A stretch of 56,982 nucleotides of DNA from Nocardioides pelophilus (GTDB lineage: Bacteria > Actinomycetota > Actinomycetes > Propionibacteriales > Nocardioidaceae): contig NZ_JACEHF010000009.1 of assembly GCF_014180685.1 (NCBI RefSeq), positions 1 to 56,982 of the forward strand, written 5' to 3'. A program made the position numbers and the translations under genes. How positions within the stretch are numbered: the first letter of the stretch is position 1; each line of letters opens with the position of its first letter. Shown here in pieces: positions 32,647 to 41,306 of this stretch. Under the pieces are notes generated by a model. It was not told the DNA's origin. It worked only from the letters and a program-made list of their open reading frames with translations, and searched no databases.

Positions 32647-35034
32647 TCAATCAACCTCTTCTCGTCCCGGCGCGGTCAGGGGGACCGCGCCGTTCGCCCG
32701 ACGATCTGTCAGCAGCTGCTCACGAGCTGCCATGGCCCGGCCGATCACGACCTGGCCGAGACTGAGTCCCCCGTCGTTGCAGGGGACCCGGCGGTGCGTG
32801 AGCACCTCGAGACCGCCGGCGCGAAGCCGGCCAGTCACCTCTGCAGTGAGCACCCGGTTGGCGAACACGCCGCCGGTCAGTCCGACTCTGTCGACGTTCG
32901 CGCGGCGCGCGATGCCGAGCGCCAACGCTGCTGTCGCTGCTCCGAGAGCGCGGTGGAACCCCAGCGCCAGCTCCGCGCGGTCGGTCCCCGAGTCCCTCGC
33001 CGCGACGAGCGCGGTGACGAGCGGGCGCCAGTCGAGCTGCGGCACCTCTTCGCTGGTGACCGGGAACGGGAGCTCCGCAGGGCGCGCCGCCGTACGGGCC
33101 AACACCTCGAGCTCGATCGCCGCCTGCGCCTCGTACGTGACGCGATGACGGACGCCGAGCAGGGAAGCGACGCCATCGAACAAGCGGCCCACGCTGGTCG
33201 TGTCGAGGCAGCCCAGGCCCGCGTCGAGCTGCGACCTGACCGTCTGGACCTCGGCCTCTTCCATCTCGTCGGGCGCCCAGGGCACGGCCCCCAGACCCGC
33301 GCCGTGCAGCAGTCCCAGCGCGATCCGGAACGGGTTGCGGACCGCCGCGTCGCCGCCGGGCATCCGCAGGGGAACGAGGTGGCCCATCCGCGTGCACTCG
33401 GCGACGTCGACGCCGATCGCCAGGACCTCGCCACCCCAGATCTGCCGGTCGCACCCGTAGCCGGTGCCGTCGAAGGCGACCCCGACGACCGGGGTGCCGA
33501 CCAGTCCGTGGTCGGCCAGCAGTGATGCGAGATGTGCGTGATGGTGCTGGGCCGTCACGAGCCGGGTCTCCGGGTTGCGCTCGACGTAGTCCTCCGCCCA
33601 GCGGCGGGTGGCGTAGCCCGGGTGCAGGTCCGCGACGACGACCTCCGGGCTCGCGGCCCGCAGCCGGGTCAGCTGGTCCACCGACCGGGCGAATGCGGCC
33701 TGGCTCTCGAGGCTGCCCATGTCGCCGACGTGAGCGGAGCAGAACGCGAGCTCGTCGCGGGCCACGCAGAAGGTGTTCTTGATCTCCGCCCCGACCCCGA
33801 GCGTGGTCGGACCGTCGCTGGGAAGCGCCACGGGCATGGGTGCGAAGCCGCGCGAGCGGCGCACGGGCACCTCGCCGTTGCTCCCGAGGGTCACGACAGA
33901 GTCCTCGCACGGGACCGCGATCGGGCGGTCGTGCATCAAGAACCCGTCCGCGATCGACGACAGCCGCGCGCGGGCATCGTCGTTGGTGAAGCACAGCGGC
34001 TCGTCGGAGAGGTTGCCCGAGGTCATGACGAGCAGCGTCGGCGCCGGGGCGTCCCGGCCCGGGACCGCCGCGAGCAACAGGTGGTGCAGCGGTGTGTAAG
34101 GCAGCATGACGCCGACCTCGTCGAGCCCGGGCGCGATCCCCGGCGCCAGCGGGCCGTCCTCACGGATCGGCAGGAGCACGATCGGCGCGGCCGGCTGGGT
34201 CAGGGTGAGCTCGGCGCTGGGGGGCACGAAGGCGATCCGGCGTACGGCGTCCAGGTCCCTGGCCATCACGGCGAACGGCTTTTGAGGGCGCCGCTTCCGC
34301 TCCCGCAGCTGTTGTACGGCGACCGTGGACGTGGCATCGCACGCCAGGTGGAAGCCGCCGATCCCCTTGACCGCGACGATCCGTTCGTCGCTGAGGAACC
34401 GCTGGGCGGTGGCCAAGGTGTCGGTGTCGCCGAGCAGCGGCTCGCCCGCCCCCCCGGCCAGCTCCCACCACAGCCGCGGTCCGCAGTCATGGCACGAGAT
34501 CGGCTGGGCGTGGTGGCGCCGGTCGGCCGGGTCGTCGTACTCCCGGGCGCACGACCCGCACATCGGGAAGCTGGCCATCGTGGTGGCCGGTCGGTCGTAG
34601 GGCAGGTCGGTGATGATCGTGAACCGCGGTCCGCAGTTGGTGCAGGTAATGAAGGGATGCCGGTGGCGGCGGTCGGTCGGGTCCCCCAGCTCGGACAAGC
34701 AGTCCGCGCAGGTGGCGACGTCCGGCGGCACCAGGGTGCGCGCACCGGGCCGCCGCCGGCTCGGGACGATCCGGAACCCGTTGCCTCCGCGCGGCGCCCG
34801 TTCGCTGACGGCGATGTCGAACACCACCGCCATTGGCGGAGTCTGCGCCTTCAGTGCGGAGAGGAAGTCGTCCACCAGCGGCGCCGACCCCTCGACCTCG
34901 ATGAAGACGCTGACCTCGTCGTTGCCGACCTCTCCGACCAGCCCCCGCTCGGCGGCCAGCCGCGCCACGAACGGCCGGAAGCCGACACCTTGGACGACCC
35001 CGCGGACCTCGATCGCGCGGCGGACCGGGTTCAC
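32647..35034 (-). CDS. hypF: Carbamoyltransferase HypF
   Basis: 795 residues, full length. It converts carbamoyl phosphate to carbamoyl-AMP and passes it to HypE. Domain order: acylphosphatase-like (IEVRGVVQGVGFRPFVARL), two zinc fingers (CADC...CTNCGPRFT and CGSC...CHDCGPR), YrdC-like (VVAVKGIGGFHLACDA, RKRRPQKPFAVM, VMTSGNLSDEPLCF) and Kae1-like (AQHHHAHLASLLADHGL, GVAFDGTGYGCDRQIWGGE, LTGGVFANRVL). GTG 35034 has GGAGG upstream and overlaps the NHL gene stop by 4 bases. Confidence 0.97.
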   Translation of the reverse strand: MNPVRRAIEVRGVVQGVGFRPFVARLAAERGLVGEVGNDEVSVFIEVEGSAPLVDDFLSALKAQTPPMAVVFDIAVSERAPRGGNGFRIVPSRRRPGARTLVPPDVATCADCLSELGDPTDRRHRHPFITCTNCGPRFTIITDLPYDRPATTMASFPMCGSCAREYDDPADRRHHAQPISCHDCGPRLWWELAGGAGEPLLGDTDTLATAQRFLSDERIVAVKGIGGFHLACDATSTVAVQQLRERKRRPQKPFAVMARDLDAVRRIAFVPPSAELTLTQPAAPIVLLPIREDGPLAPGIAPGLDEVGVMLPYTPLHHLLLAAVPGRDAPAPTLLVMTSGNLSDEPLCFTNDDARARLSSIADGFLMHDRPIAVPCEDSVVTLGSNGEVPVRRSRGFAPMPVALPSDGPTTLGVGAEIKNTFCVARDELAFCSAHVGDMGSLESQAAFARSVDQLTRLRAASPEVVVADLHPGYATRRWAEDYVERNPETRLVTAQHHHAHLASLLADHGLVGTPVVGVAFDGTGYGCDRQIWGGEVLAIGVDVAECTRMGHLVPLRMPGGDAAVRNPFRIALGLLHGAGLGAVPWAPDEMEEAEVQTVRSQLDAGLGCLDTTSVGRLFDGVASLLGVRHRVTYEAQAAIELEVLARTAARPAELPFPVTSEEVPQLDWRPLVTALVAARDSGTDRAELALGFHRALGAATAALALGIARRANVDRVGLTGGVFANRVLTAEVTGRLRAGGLEVLTHRRVPCNDGGLSLGQVVIGRAMAAREQLLTDRRANGAVPLTAPGREEVD

Positions 35035-36245
35035 GGTGCACCTCCCCGGCTCCACACGACGACCCGGTTGTTGCCCGAGTCGGCGATCGCGATCCGGTCG
35101 CGATGAGCGGAGAGCCCGTAGGGCCAGCACAAGGTGTCGCGCGCGACCTGCTCCCACCTGTTCTCCCCGTTGGCGGAGAAGCTCGGCTGTCCGAGGACGT
35201 GCACGGGTTCGGTGTGCTGGTCGAGGGGGTCGCCGTCCCACAGCAGCACCCGGTTGTTCGAGGTGTCGGCCACGGCGAGTCCCCCGGGCGCGTGGACCGC
35301 CGCGTACGGGAACCGGAGCCCGGTGCCGGTCTGCCGCCGGTAGGGGAACTCGACGGCTGTGGTCATGTCGGGCTGGCCCAGCACGTAGTCGGCCGGGCGG
35401 TCGCCGTCGGGGTGCGCGTGCCAGCCGAGCAGCCGGTGGTTGCCGGCGTCGGCGACGACCACACCGCCGCTGCCCGTCCCGGTGACGGTGTGCGGCCAGC
35501 GGAAGGATCCGGCGTCGGGCGGACCGTCGCGGTTCTCGCCGCGGCTCATCGCGTCAGGCTGTCCGAGTACGACGTCCGCCGGCTGGTCGGGATCGGTGGG
35601 GATGCCGTCGGTCCACACCAGGACCCGCCGGTTGCCGGTGTCGGCGACGTAGAACCTGCCGTCGACGACGGCGATGCCGAACGGCCAGTAGAACGAACGC
35701 GCGCTGGGATCGCCGCCGCGGTTGGGCTCGACGTCCTCCGGACCTTTCTGTCCGAGCACCAGGTCGGGCGCCCCGGCCTTGTCGGGGAGCGAGTCCCAGA
35801 CCAGGATCCGGTGGTTCCATGCGTCCGCGACGACGAACCGCCCGTCCTCGGCTCGGACCACCCCGGTCGGCAGGTTCATCCCAGCGGCCGGACCGGCGCC
35901 ACCGGCCTGCGGTCCCTCAGTCACCTCGTCCGGTTGTCCGAGCACCAGGTCGGCCGGCTCCCCGTCGCCGGAAGGAATCCGGTTGAAGACCAGCACCCGG
36001 TGGTTGCCGGTGTCGGCGACGACGAGCAGGCCCTCGTCGAGCAGCACGCCGCGGGGCGCATAGACGAAGGACGCGGTCGGCTGAGCCGGCGGCAGCAGCA
36101 GACCCCCGGCCGACTCGGCGCCGACCACGACCTCGGGCCGCCACGGACCGTAGGTGTCCGGAGCGGGCCCGGCCGGGGCGAACGGGCTCACGCCGAGCTG
36201 GGTGCCGAGATGCTCGGCACCGGTGGGGATGATCTGGACGCGCAT
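35031..36245 (-). CDS. NHL-repeat six-bladed propeller protein of the hydrogenase operon
   Basis: 404 residues. Six NHL repeats can be counted by the motifs ADTGNHRVLVF, ADAWNHRILVW, ADTGNRRVLVW, ADAGNHRLLGW, ADTSNNRVLLW and ADSGNNRVVVW, most separated by a (V/D)LGQPD-like sequence, so one closed beta-propeller. No signal peptide or TM: cytoplasmic, like the hydrogenase. NHL proteins accompany actinobacterial group 1h loci; a scaffold or docking role is inferred, not known. Lies 2 bases downstream of the NifU-Rieske gene. Confidence 0.9.
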   Translation of the reverse strand: MRVQIIPTGAEHLGTQLGVSPFAPAGPAPDTYGPWRPEVVVGAESAGGLLLPPAQPTASFVYAPRGVLLDEGLLVVADTGNHRVLVFNRIPSGDGEPADLVLGQPDEVTEGPQAGGAGPAAGMNLPTGVVRAEDGRFVVADAWNHRILVWDSLPDKAGAPDLVLGQKGPEDVEPNRGGDPSARSFYWPFGIAVVDGRFYVADTGNRRVLVWTDGIPTDPDQPADVVLGQPDAMSRGENRDGPPDAGSFRWPHTVTGTGSGGVVVADAGNHRLLGWHAHPDGDRPADYVLGQPDMTTAVEFPYRRQTGTGLRFPYAAVHAPGGLAVADTSNNRVLLWDGDPLDQHTEPVHVLGQPSFSANGENRWEQVARDTLCWPYGLSAHRDRIAIADSGNNRVVVWSRGGAP

Positions 36246-36247
36246 CG

Positions 36248-37153
36248 CTACTCGCCGACACGGATCCAGACGTGGCCGTCCTCGACCCGCAGCGGCAGCT
36301 GTTCCAGCTGCGCTCCCGGGAAGGTGCGGCACTCGCCGGAGAGGGCGTCGAAGCAGTAGCCGTGCCACTCACAGGTCAGGGAACCATCGCCCGGGTCGAG
36401 CTCAGCCCCGTCCAGCGGCATGCCCAGGTGCGCGCACTCGTTGACGTACGCCGAGAGCTGGCCGCCGAGGTTGACGACGAGCGCCGACACGGCGGCGCCG
36501 TCGTCGGGCACCAGGTCGACGGCCCGCAGCTGGTCGAGCTCGAACGCGTCGAGCGGGTCCGACCGCACCCAGCCCTTGTCGGGCTCGGCGGACCGGACAC
36601 CGATCTCGCTGAGCTGGATGAGCGTCGGCCCCGGTTCGTTGGGCAGCACCTCGACGCCGACGATGCCGGGCACCTCGGCCTTGAGCGCCTGCTCGACGCC
36701 GTTGCGCATCGTCACCGCGGACATCGAGCAGCCGTTGCAGGCACCGGACAACCGTACGTAGGCGGTGCCCTCCTCGATCCGGACCAGCTCGACGTCGCCT
36801 CCGTGCGACTGCAGCTGGGGCCGCACCTGCTCCAACGCGTTGGCGGCCAGCGTCATCGGGTCGGGCCGGATGATCTCGTGCATGAGGAGGACCATCCGCA
36901 CGGCCGGATCGTCGACGAGCTCGAAGAGCAGCTCCTTGCCCCGCGGGTCGTCACGCAGCCGTCGTACGACGTGGACCAGCGCGGCCCGGTGAGCGTCGTC
37001 GAGCGCGCGCCGTACGGCGAGCGTGGCGCTGAGCGCCGTCGGGTCGTCGAGTCCGTCGATCAGGGCAAGCGCCTCGTCCAGCGCTTGGGCAAGCTGCTCG
37101 ACGTCGCGGTCCTCGGGCTGGGCACTCTCAGGCCGGTGGGCGACTGCGGTCAT
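36248..37153 (-). CDS. NifU C-terminal domain fused to a Rieske [2Fe-2S] domain
   Basis: 301 residues. Part 1 (about 1-80) is helical and unrecognised. Part 2 (about 85-170) is a NifU-like Fe-S scaffold with LQSHGGDVELVRIEEGTAY and ACNGCSMSAVTM (CxxC). Part 3 (about 200-301) is a Rieske domain with CAHLGMPLDGAEL and CEWHGYCFDALSG, giving the Cys-His/Cys-His cluster ligands. It may carry electrons from the hydrogenase or supply Fe-S clusters. Start ATG 37153 has GGAAGGAG ten bases upstream. It lies between TPR and NHL genes. Confidence 0.92.
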   Translation of the reverse strand: MTAVAHRPESAQPEDRDVEQLAQALDEALALIDGLDDPTALSATLAVRRALDDAHRAALVHVVRRLRDDPRGKELLFELVDDPAVRMVLLMHEIIRPDPMTLAANALEQVRPQLQSHGGDVELVRIEEGTAYVRLSGACNGCSMSAVTMRNGVEQALKAEVPGIVGVEVLPNEPGPTLIQLSEIGVRSAEPDKGWVRSDPLDAFELDQLRAVDLVPDDGAAVSALVVNLGGQLSAYVNECAHLGMPLDGAELDPGDGSLTCEWHGYCFDALSGECRTFPGAQLEQLPLRVEDGHVWIRVGE

Positions 37154-37158
37154 TGCAC

Positions 37159-38475
37159 TCACACTCCTTCCGACTCTTGGGCGGCACGGAGACGTGCCAC
37201 CTCGCCGGGTTCCGGGAGACCACCGACCCGCGGCGCACCGTCGGGCACCGTCTGCTTGGCGATCTCGTCGAGCACGCTGCGCACCGCCATCACCGAGTCG
37301 TGGTCCTCGTGCTCCTCGAAGAGGAACCGGGCCTCGTAGAGCTTCGCCTTGGCATGGTCGAAGACCCCGAGGTGAGCGAGGGCGTTGCCCTGGTTGGCCA
37401 GGATCCGCGCACGACCCACCGGGTCGCCGTCCCGCTCCCGCAGCTCGAGCACCTCCTCGTACCGCTCGACGGCGTCCACCAGGTTGTCGCCCTGGTGCGT
37501 CGACGGTGTGTAGACCAGCGCGTTGGCGAGGTTCATCTGGGCGCTGGACCACTCCTGCGGGTGCTCGTCCTTCGTGAACACCTCCAGCGACGCACGCAGC
37601 GCCTGCATGGCGATCCCGGCCCGCAGCTGGTCGGAGGCCTCGATCATCGGCATGGTCAGGTACGCCGTGCCCAGGTTGAGGTTCGCTGCCGCCCAGACGT
37701 GCGGGGCATCGCTCTGACCGACGAGCTGGAGCGCCGAGTAGTACTGGTCGACGGCGTCGGTCAGCGGGACGCGACCGGACGCGGCCTCTGCATGCAGCAG
37801 GAGCCCCAGCTGCAGGTGCAGTTCGGCCCGGGCGACCGCCAGGTCGGTGGTGGCCAGGAGCTTCAGCGCCCGCCTGATGTCGGCGACCGGATCCGCGTCT
37901 GCGAGCCGGTGGTCGTGGGCGACGACGGCCAGGTTGCCGAGCAGCACGCCCGCGAGCGGCGTCGCCGAGGCCTCCTCGGCGACATCGGCCGCCCGTCGGA
38001 GCAGGTCGGCTGCCGAGCTGGTGTCACCGGCATCGAGCCAGGCGCTCGCCCGGGCGGCCAGGACGAGCGCGAGGACCTCGCCCTTCGCCGCGTCCTCGAG
38101 CGGCGGCTGGTCGGTCATCCCGACCGCGTAGGCGATCACGTCGACCAGCGGGGCGAACGCGTCGGGGAGGGCGGCTCGCAGGGCCGCCGGGTCGGCGCCG
38201 GCAGGGTCGATGACGAACCGGTTGTACGCCGCCACCGCGTCATCGGCGGGTTCGGCGGCGAAGATCTCGACCGCGGCGTCGTGCATGCCCTCATGGGCGA
38301 GCCGGTGGCCGGTCATGGCCGCCGGCCAGGTCGTCGGCTGCCGGCCCGCGACCAACTCGGCCACGGCCTGCGTGACCTCGGGGTCGTCGGTGCCGGCGAC
38401 GAGCAGGTAGCCCGCCGGCAACGGGAATGCGCCAAGCGGCTGTGGTCGGTCGATCGTGATCTGTCTGCGGTTCAT
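37159..38475 (-). CDS. TPR-like helical repeat protein of the hydrogenase operon
   Basis: 438 residues from ATG 38475 (MNRRQITIDRPQPLGAFPLP); ATG 38493 is an alternative. The body consists of repeated antiparallel helices such as AAADLLRRAADVAEEASATPLAGVLLGNLAVVAH and NLGTAYL...SAQMNLANALVY...ARILANQGNALAHLGVFDHAKAKLYEA, typical of tetratricopeptide repeats. No signal or TM. Probably an adaptor in hydrogenase assembly. Immediate neighbour of the NifU-Rieske gene (5-base gap). Confidence 0.85.
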   Translation of the reverse strand: MNRRQITIDRPQPLGAFPLPAGYLLVAGTDDPEVTQAVAELVAGRQPTTWPAAMTGHRLAHEGMHDAAVEIFAAEPADDAVAAYNRFVIDPAGADPAALRAALPDAFAPLVDVIAYAVGMTDQPPLEDAAKGEVLALVLAARASAWLDAGDTSSAADLLRRAADVAEEASATPLAGVLLGNLAVVAHDHRLADADPVADIRRALKLLATTDLAVARAELHLQLGLLLHAEAASGRVPLTDAVDQYYSALQLVGQSDAPHVWAAANLNLGTAYLTMPMIEASDQLRAGIAMQALRASLEVFTKDEHPQEWSSAQMNLANALVYTPSTHQGDNLVDAVERYEEVLELRERDGDPVGRARILANQGNALAHLGVFDHAKAKLYEARFLFEEHEDHDSVMAVRSVLDEIAKQTVPDGAPRVGGLPEPGEVARLRAAQESEGV

Positions 38476-38501
38476 GGAACTCGCCCTATCCATGCTTGGT
38501 G

Positions 38502-38783
38502 TCACCCTCGGATCGGCCCACCAGGTAGTTCTCGGCGGGCGGTCCGCTTGATCAGGTAGGCACTGATGAGTGCCAGTCGTTCCGTGCGGTAGGTCTGGAT
38601 GCGTTTGCGAACGATCTCGTCCTCGAAGACGACGACGATCTCGACCGCCCACTGGCCTCGGTCCGGGACCACGACGGTCTCGACGTCGTAGGCCTCGTGC
38701 CGTCCTGTCGGTTCGACGGTTCGCCACTCCTTCCTTCTCAGTCGCTCGGCTTCTTCATCTGCGTCCATTTCATCTGCGTCCAT
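38502..38783 (-). CDS. Small acidic protein, hydrogenase operon
   Basis: 93 residues from ATG 38783 (MDADEMDADEEAERLRRKEW); the frame extends 11 codons further. After an acidic N-terminus comes a compact alpha/beta stretch (AYDVETVVVPDRGQWAVEIVVVFEDEIVRKRIQTYRTERLALISAYLIKRTARR). I do not recognise a family. Its fixed place between protease and TPR genes suggests a hydrogenase-specific role. Confidence 0.75.
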   Translation of the reverse strand: MDADEMDADEEAERLRRKEWRTVEPTGRHEAYDVETVVVPDRGQWAVEIVVVFEDEIVRKRIQTYRTERLALISAYLIKRTARRELPGGPIRG

Positions 38784-38819
38784 GCGGGACCTGCCTTCCG
38801 AGGGCGGGTGCACCAAGGG

Positions 38820-39629
38820 TCAGCTGCTCAGCTCCACCACCAGCGCGCCACGTTGCATGTCCCAGTGAACGCCACACGTCCCGGGTTCGGGATCGGCATC
38901 GAGGATCTCGCGGATCAGGAGGGACCGGTCGCCGTTCGCGTTGCGGCGCTTCAGCAGGTGCCCCCCGTTCGCCTGGCTCCGGATCGGCACCAGGAGGACG
39001 CGGCCCGCGTCTGCCAGTGCGCCGACCACTCCCGCAGGGAAGTAGCGCTCGGCCAGGTCGGCGTCGAGGTGGAGGTAGCCATCGGCCGTGACGACAACGG
39101 ACTCCGCTGCGGTCGTCGGGAAGAAGTCGGACCGCAGCAGACCGGCGACCGGCTCGAGCGCCGCGAGCACCGTTGCGGACAGGTCCGCTCCCGGCGTCAC
39201 GTCTTCGACCTCGACCAGCAGCACCGTCACGTCGGTAGGGCACAGCGGACCCAGCAGCCATCGGGAGAACGCGAGCGCGTGGTCCCACCGGAATGAGTGG
39301 GTGTGCAGCCCCGAGACCGTAGGCAGGTCCGCCAGCTCCTGGCCGGGCACGCGGAAGATCGTGCCCGGCGAGGAGCCGGTCGAGGACGCGTCGACGATGA
39401 CGACGCGGGCCGCCCCCTGCATCTGGAAGGCGACGTCCATGCCCGCCGTCCCGCCGTCGACCAGCCGGACGCCCTGGGGCACCCCCTGCTCGAAGAGCAG
39501 CCGGATCAGGCGGGGCCCGAACGCGTCGTCACCCCGGAGCAGGTTGCCGCAACCCATCACCAGCAGCTCGCACGGCTCGGGCGCCAACCCGTTGTCGAGC
39601 AGCTGGTGGGGCAGGACGGCGTCGGTCAT
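38820..39629 (-). CDS. hupD: Hydrogenase maturation endopeptidase with C-terminal extension
   Basis: 269 residues. The first ~160 are a HyaD/HupD-type nickel-dependent protease that trims the large subunit: LLVMGCGNLLRGDDAFGP, LVDGGTAGMDV, VVIVDAS and a His-rich GLHTHSFRWDHAL. The remaining ~100 residues (from about VVTADGYLHLDADLAERYFPAG) are extra compared with the usual 150-170-residue family and resemble no domain I know. It sits 12 bases downstream of hhyL, whose tail is its expected substrate. Confidence 0.9.
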   Translation of the reverse strand: MTDAVLPHQLLDNGLAPEPCELLVMGCGNLLRGDDAFGPRLIRLLFEQGVPQGVRLVDGGTAGMDVAFQMQGAARVVIVDASSTGSSPGTIFRVPGQELADLPTVSGLHTHSFRWDHALAFSRWLLGPLCPTDVTVLLVEVEDVTPGADLSATVLAALEPVAGLLRSDFFPTTAAESVVVTADGYLHLDADLAERYFPAGVVGALADAGRVLLVPIRSQANGGHLLKRRNANGDRSLLIREILDADPEPGTCGVHWDMQRGALVVELSS

Positions 39630-39641
39630 GGGAGGGCCTGC

Positions 39642-41249
39642 TCAGACCATCCCGTTGACGACGAACTTGCTCAGCTCGCGGCCGGTCTTGCCGTCGTACG
39701 CGTGGACCGTGCAGACCAGGCAGGAGTCGAAGCTGCGCGCCACGTGCCCGAGCTCGACCGGGTCCTCCATGTCGACGATCGGCGAACCGACGAGCGCCTG
39801 CTCGATCGGACCGAGCGTCTCCTGACCGTCACGCGGACCGATGTTCCACGCCGTCGGCGTCACCACCTGGTAGTTCGCGATCTTGCCGTCCTCGATCACG
39901 ATCCAGTCCTGGAGCGACCCCCGCGCGGCTTCGGTGCCGCCGAAGCCCTTGCCGGAGAGCGGCTCGATCGGCTTGGTGTAGAAGGAGTCGTGGAGGTCGA
40001 TCCGCGACAGCCAGTCCATGACCCACTTGAGGTACTTCGGGGCCTCGTGCATCCGTGCCATCTGGCGGACGAAGACCGAGGGTCCGAGCTTGTCGACCAT
40101 GTCGATGAACAGGGGGTCGTAGTCCTGGTGCTCGGCGTGGTCCGGATTGCCTGCGGCCATCCGCCGTGCAAGCGGACCAGCCTCGAGCGGCACCTGGCCG
40201 AACGTGGGGACGTCGTACCGCGGGGACTTCGCCCAGCTGTACTTGCCCTGCTTGCGGCCCTCGGCGGGGTCGATCGGGATGGTCTCCCCGTCCCACGGGT
40301 GGAGCGGCCGGTCGCCCTGGTAGTAGGAGTGCGTCACGTCCTCGCTGACCCGGAGGTGGTCGTACTCGAAGTGCTGCCCGCCGGCGTACACGCCCGACCG
40401 TCCGATGAGCGCAGCGTTCCTGCCCTCGACCGTGGGGTTCTCGTAGAGCGACGGCTCGAAGTACGTCCCCGAGGCGAGGTAGTTGCCGACCCCGGCACCG
40501 TACTTGTCGAGACCGATGTCGAGGCAGTAGCGGATGAAGAAGCCGCAGTCGGAGTTGTACTGGGACTCGTTCTCCTCCACCCACTCCTGCATGTCCTCCC
40601 AGGACTTGACCTCCAGCCACCGGTCGACGGAGCAGCCCAGCCACTCGGCCTCGAGCCAGTTGTCCCGCCAGTGGTTGAGGATGGCCGTGGCGCGGGTGAT
40701 GTCGCTCAGGGTCGGAGCGCTCATCACGCCGCCGGGAACCATGAACGAGCTGTGCGGCCACTGCCCGCCGAAGAGCGCGTAGACCTCGACCGGCTTGTTC
40801 GAGAGGACGACGCCCTTCTGGTACGCCGTCCCGACGTACGGCGCGAACCGGCGCACCGCCTCGTCGTACAGCTTGGACTTGGCGTAGTTCTTGTTGACGA
40901 GGTCGACGGCGAACAGCGCGTAGAAGTAGCGCGGGATCGACTGCAGGGTCTCGCACGCCTGCGCGATGTTGCGGATCAAGGTCGCGTTGTGCGGGACGTG
41001 CGTCTTCCAGGCGGTGTCGAGGGCGTAGCAGGCCTTGTAGAGGTGGCTGCCACCGCAGATGCCGCAGATCCGCGGCGTCACGATGAGGCCGGCTTGCGGG
41101 TCCTTGCCGCGCAGGATCATCTCGAATCCGCGGAACATCGCGGCCTCGGTCCACGCCGAGGTGACGACGCCATCGGTGATCGTGACCCGGACGTCGAGGT
41201 CACCTTCGACGCGGCCCAGGGGGCTGACGAAGAGGTCGGTGCTGGTCAT
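39642..41249 (-). CDS. hhyL: [NiFe]-hydrogenase large subunit, group 1h-like
   Basis: 535 residues, carrying the Ni-Fe site. L1 motif PRICGICGGSH with Cys62 and Cys65; L2 motif SFDSCLVCTVH with Cys510 and Cys513. The usual DPCxxC proline is Ser here. The 19 residues after His516 (AYDGKTGRELSKFVVNGMV) are the maturation tail to be cleaved by the adjacent protease. N-terminus FVSPLGRVEGDLDV is standard. The motifs and the co-operon genes (DUF1641, NHL, NifU-Rieske, TPR, SIS) match the actinobacterial high-affinity group 1h; the close group 1l cannot be excluded without a tree. Confidence 0.95.
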   Translation of the reverse strand: MTSTDLFVSPLGRVEGDLDVRVTITDGVVTSAWTEAAMFRGFEMILRGKDPQAGLIVTPRICGICGGSHLYKACYALDTAWKTHVPHNATLIRNIAQACETLQSIPRYFYALFAVDLVNKNYAKSKLYDEAVRRFAPYVGTAYQKGVVLSNKPVEVYALFGGQWPHSSFMVPGGVMSAPTLSDITRATAILNHWRDNWLEAEWLGCSVDRWLEVKSWEDMQEWVEENESQYNSDCGFFIRYCLDIGLDKYGAGVGNYLASGTYFEPSLYENPTVEGRNAALIGRSGVYAGGQHFEYDHLRVSEDVTHSYYQGDRPLHPWDGETIPIDPAEGRKQGKYSWAKSPRYDVPTFGQVPLEAGPLARRMAAGNPDHAEHQDYDPLFIDMVDKLGPSVFVRQMARMHEAPKYLKWVMDWLSRIDLHDSFYTKPIEPLSGKGFGGTEAARGSLQDWIVIEDGKIANYQVVTPTAWNIGPRDGQETLGPIEQALVGSPIVDMEDPVELGHVARSFDSCLVCTVHAYDGKTGRELSKFVVNGMV

Positions 41250-41306
41250 GCGTTGGCCTTTCTGTGCTGGCCTAGGAGGGAGCTGCTGGAGGGTGCGGTC
41301 AGGGCG

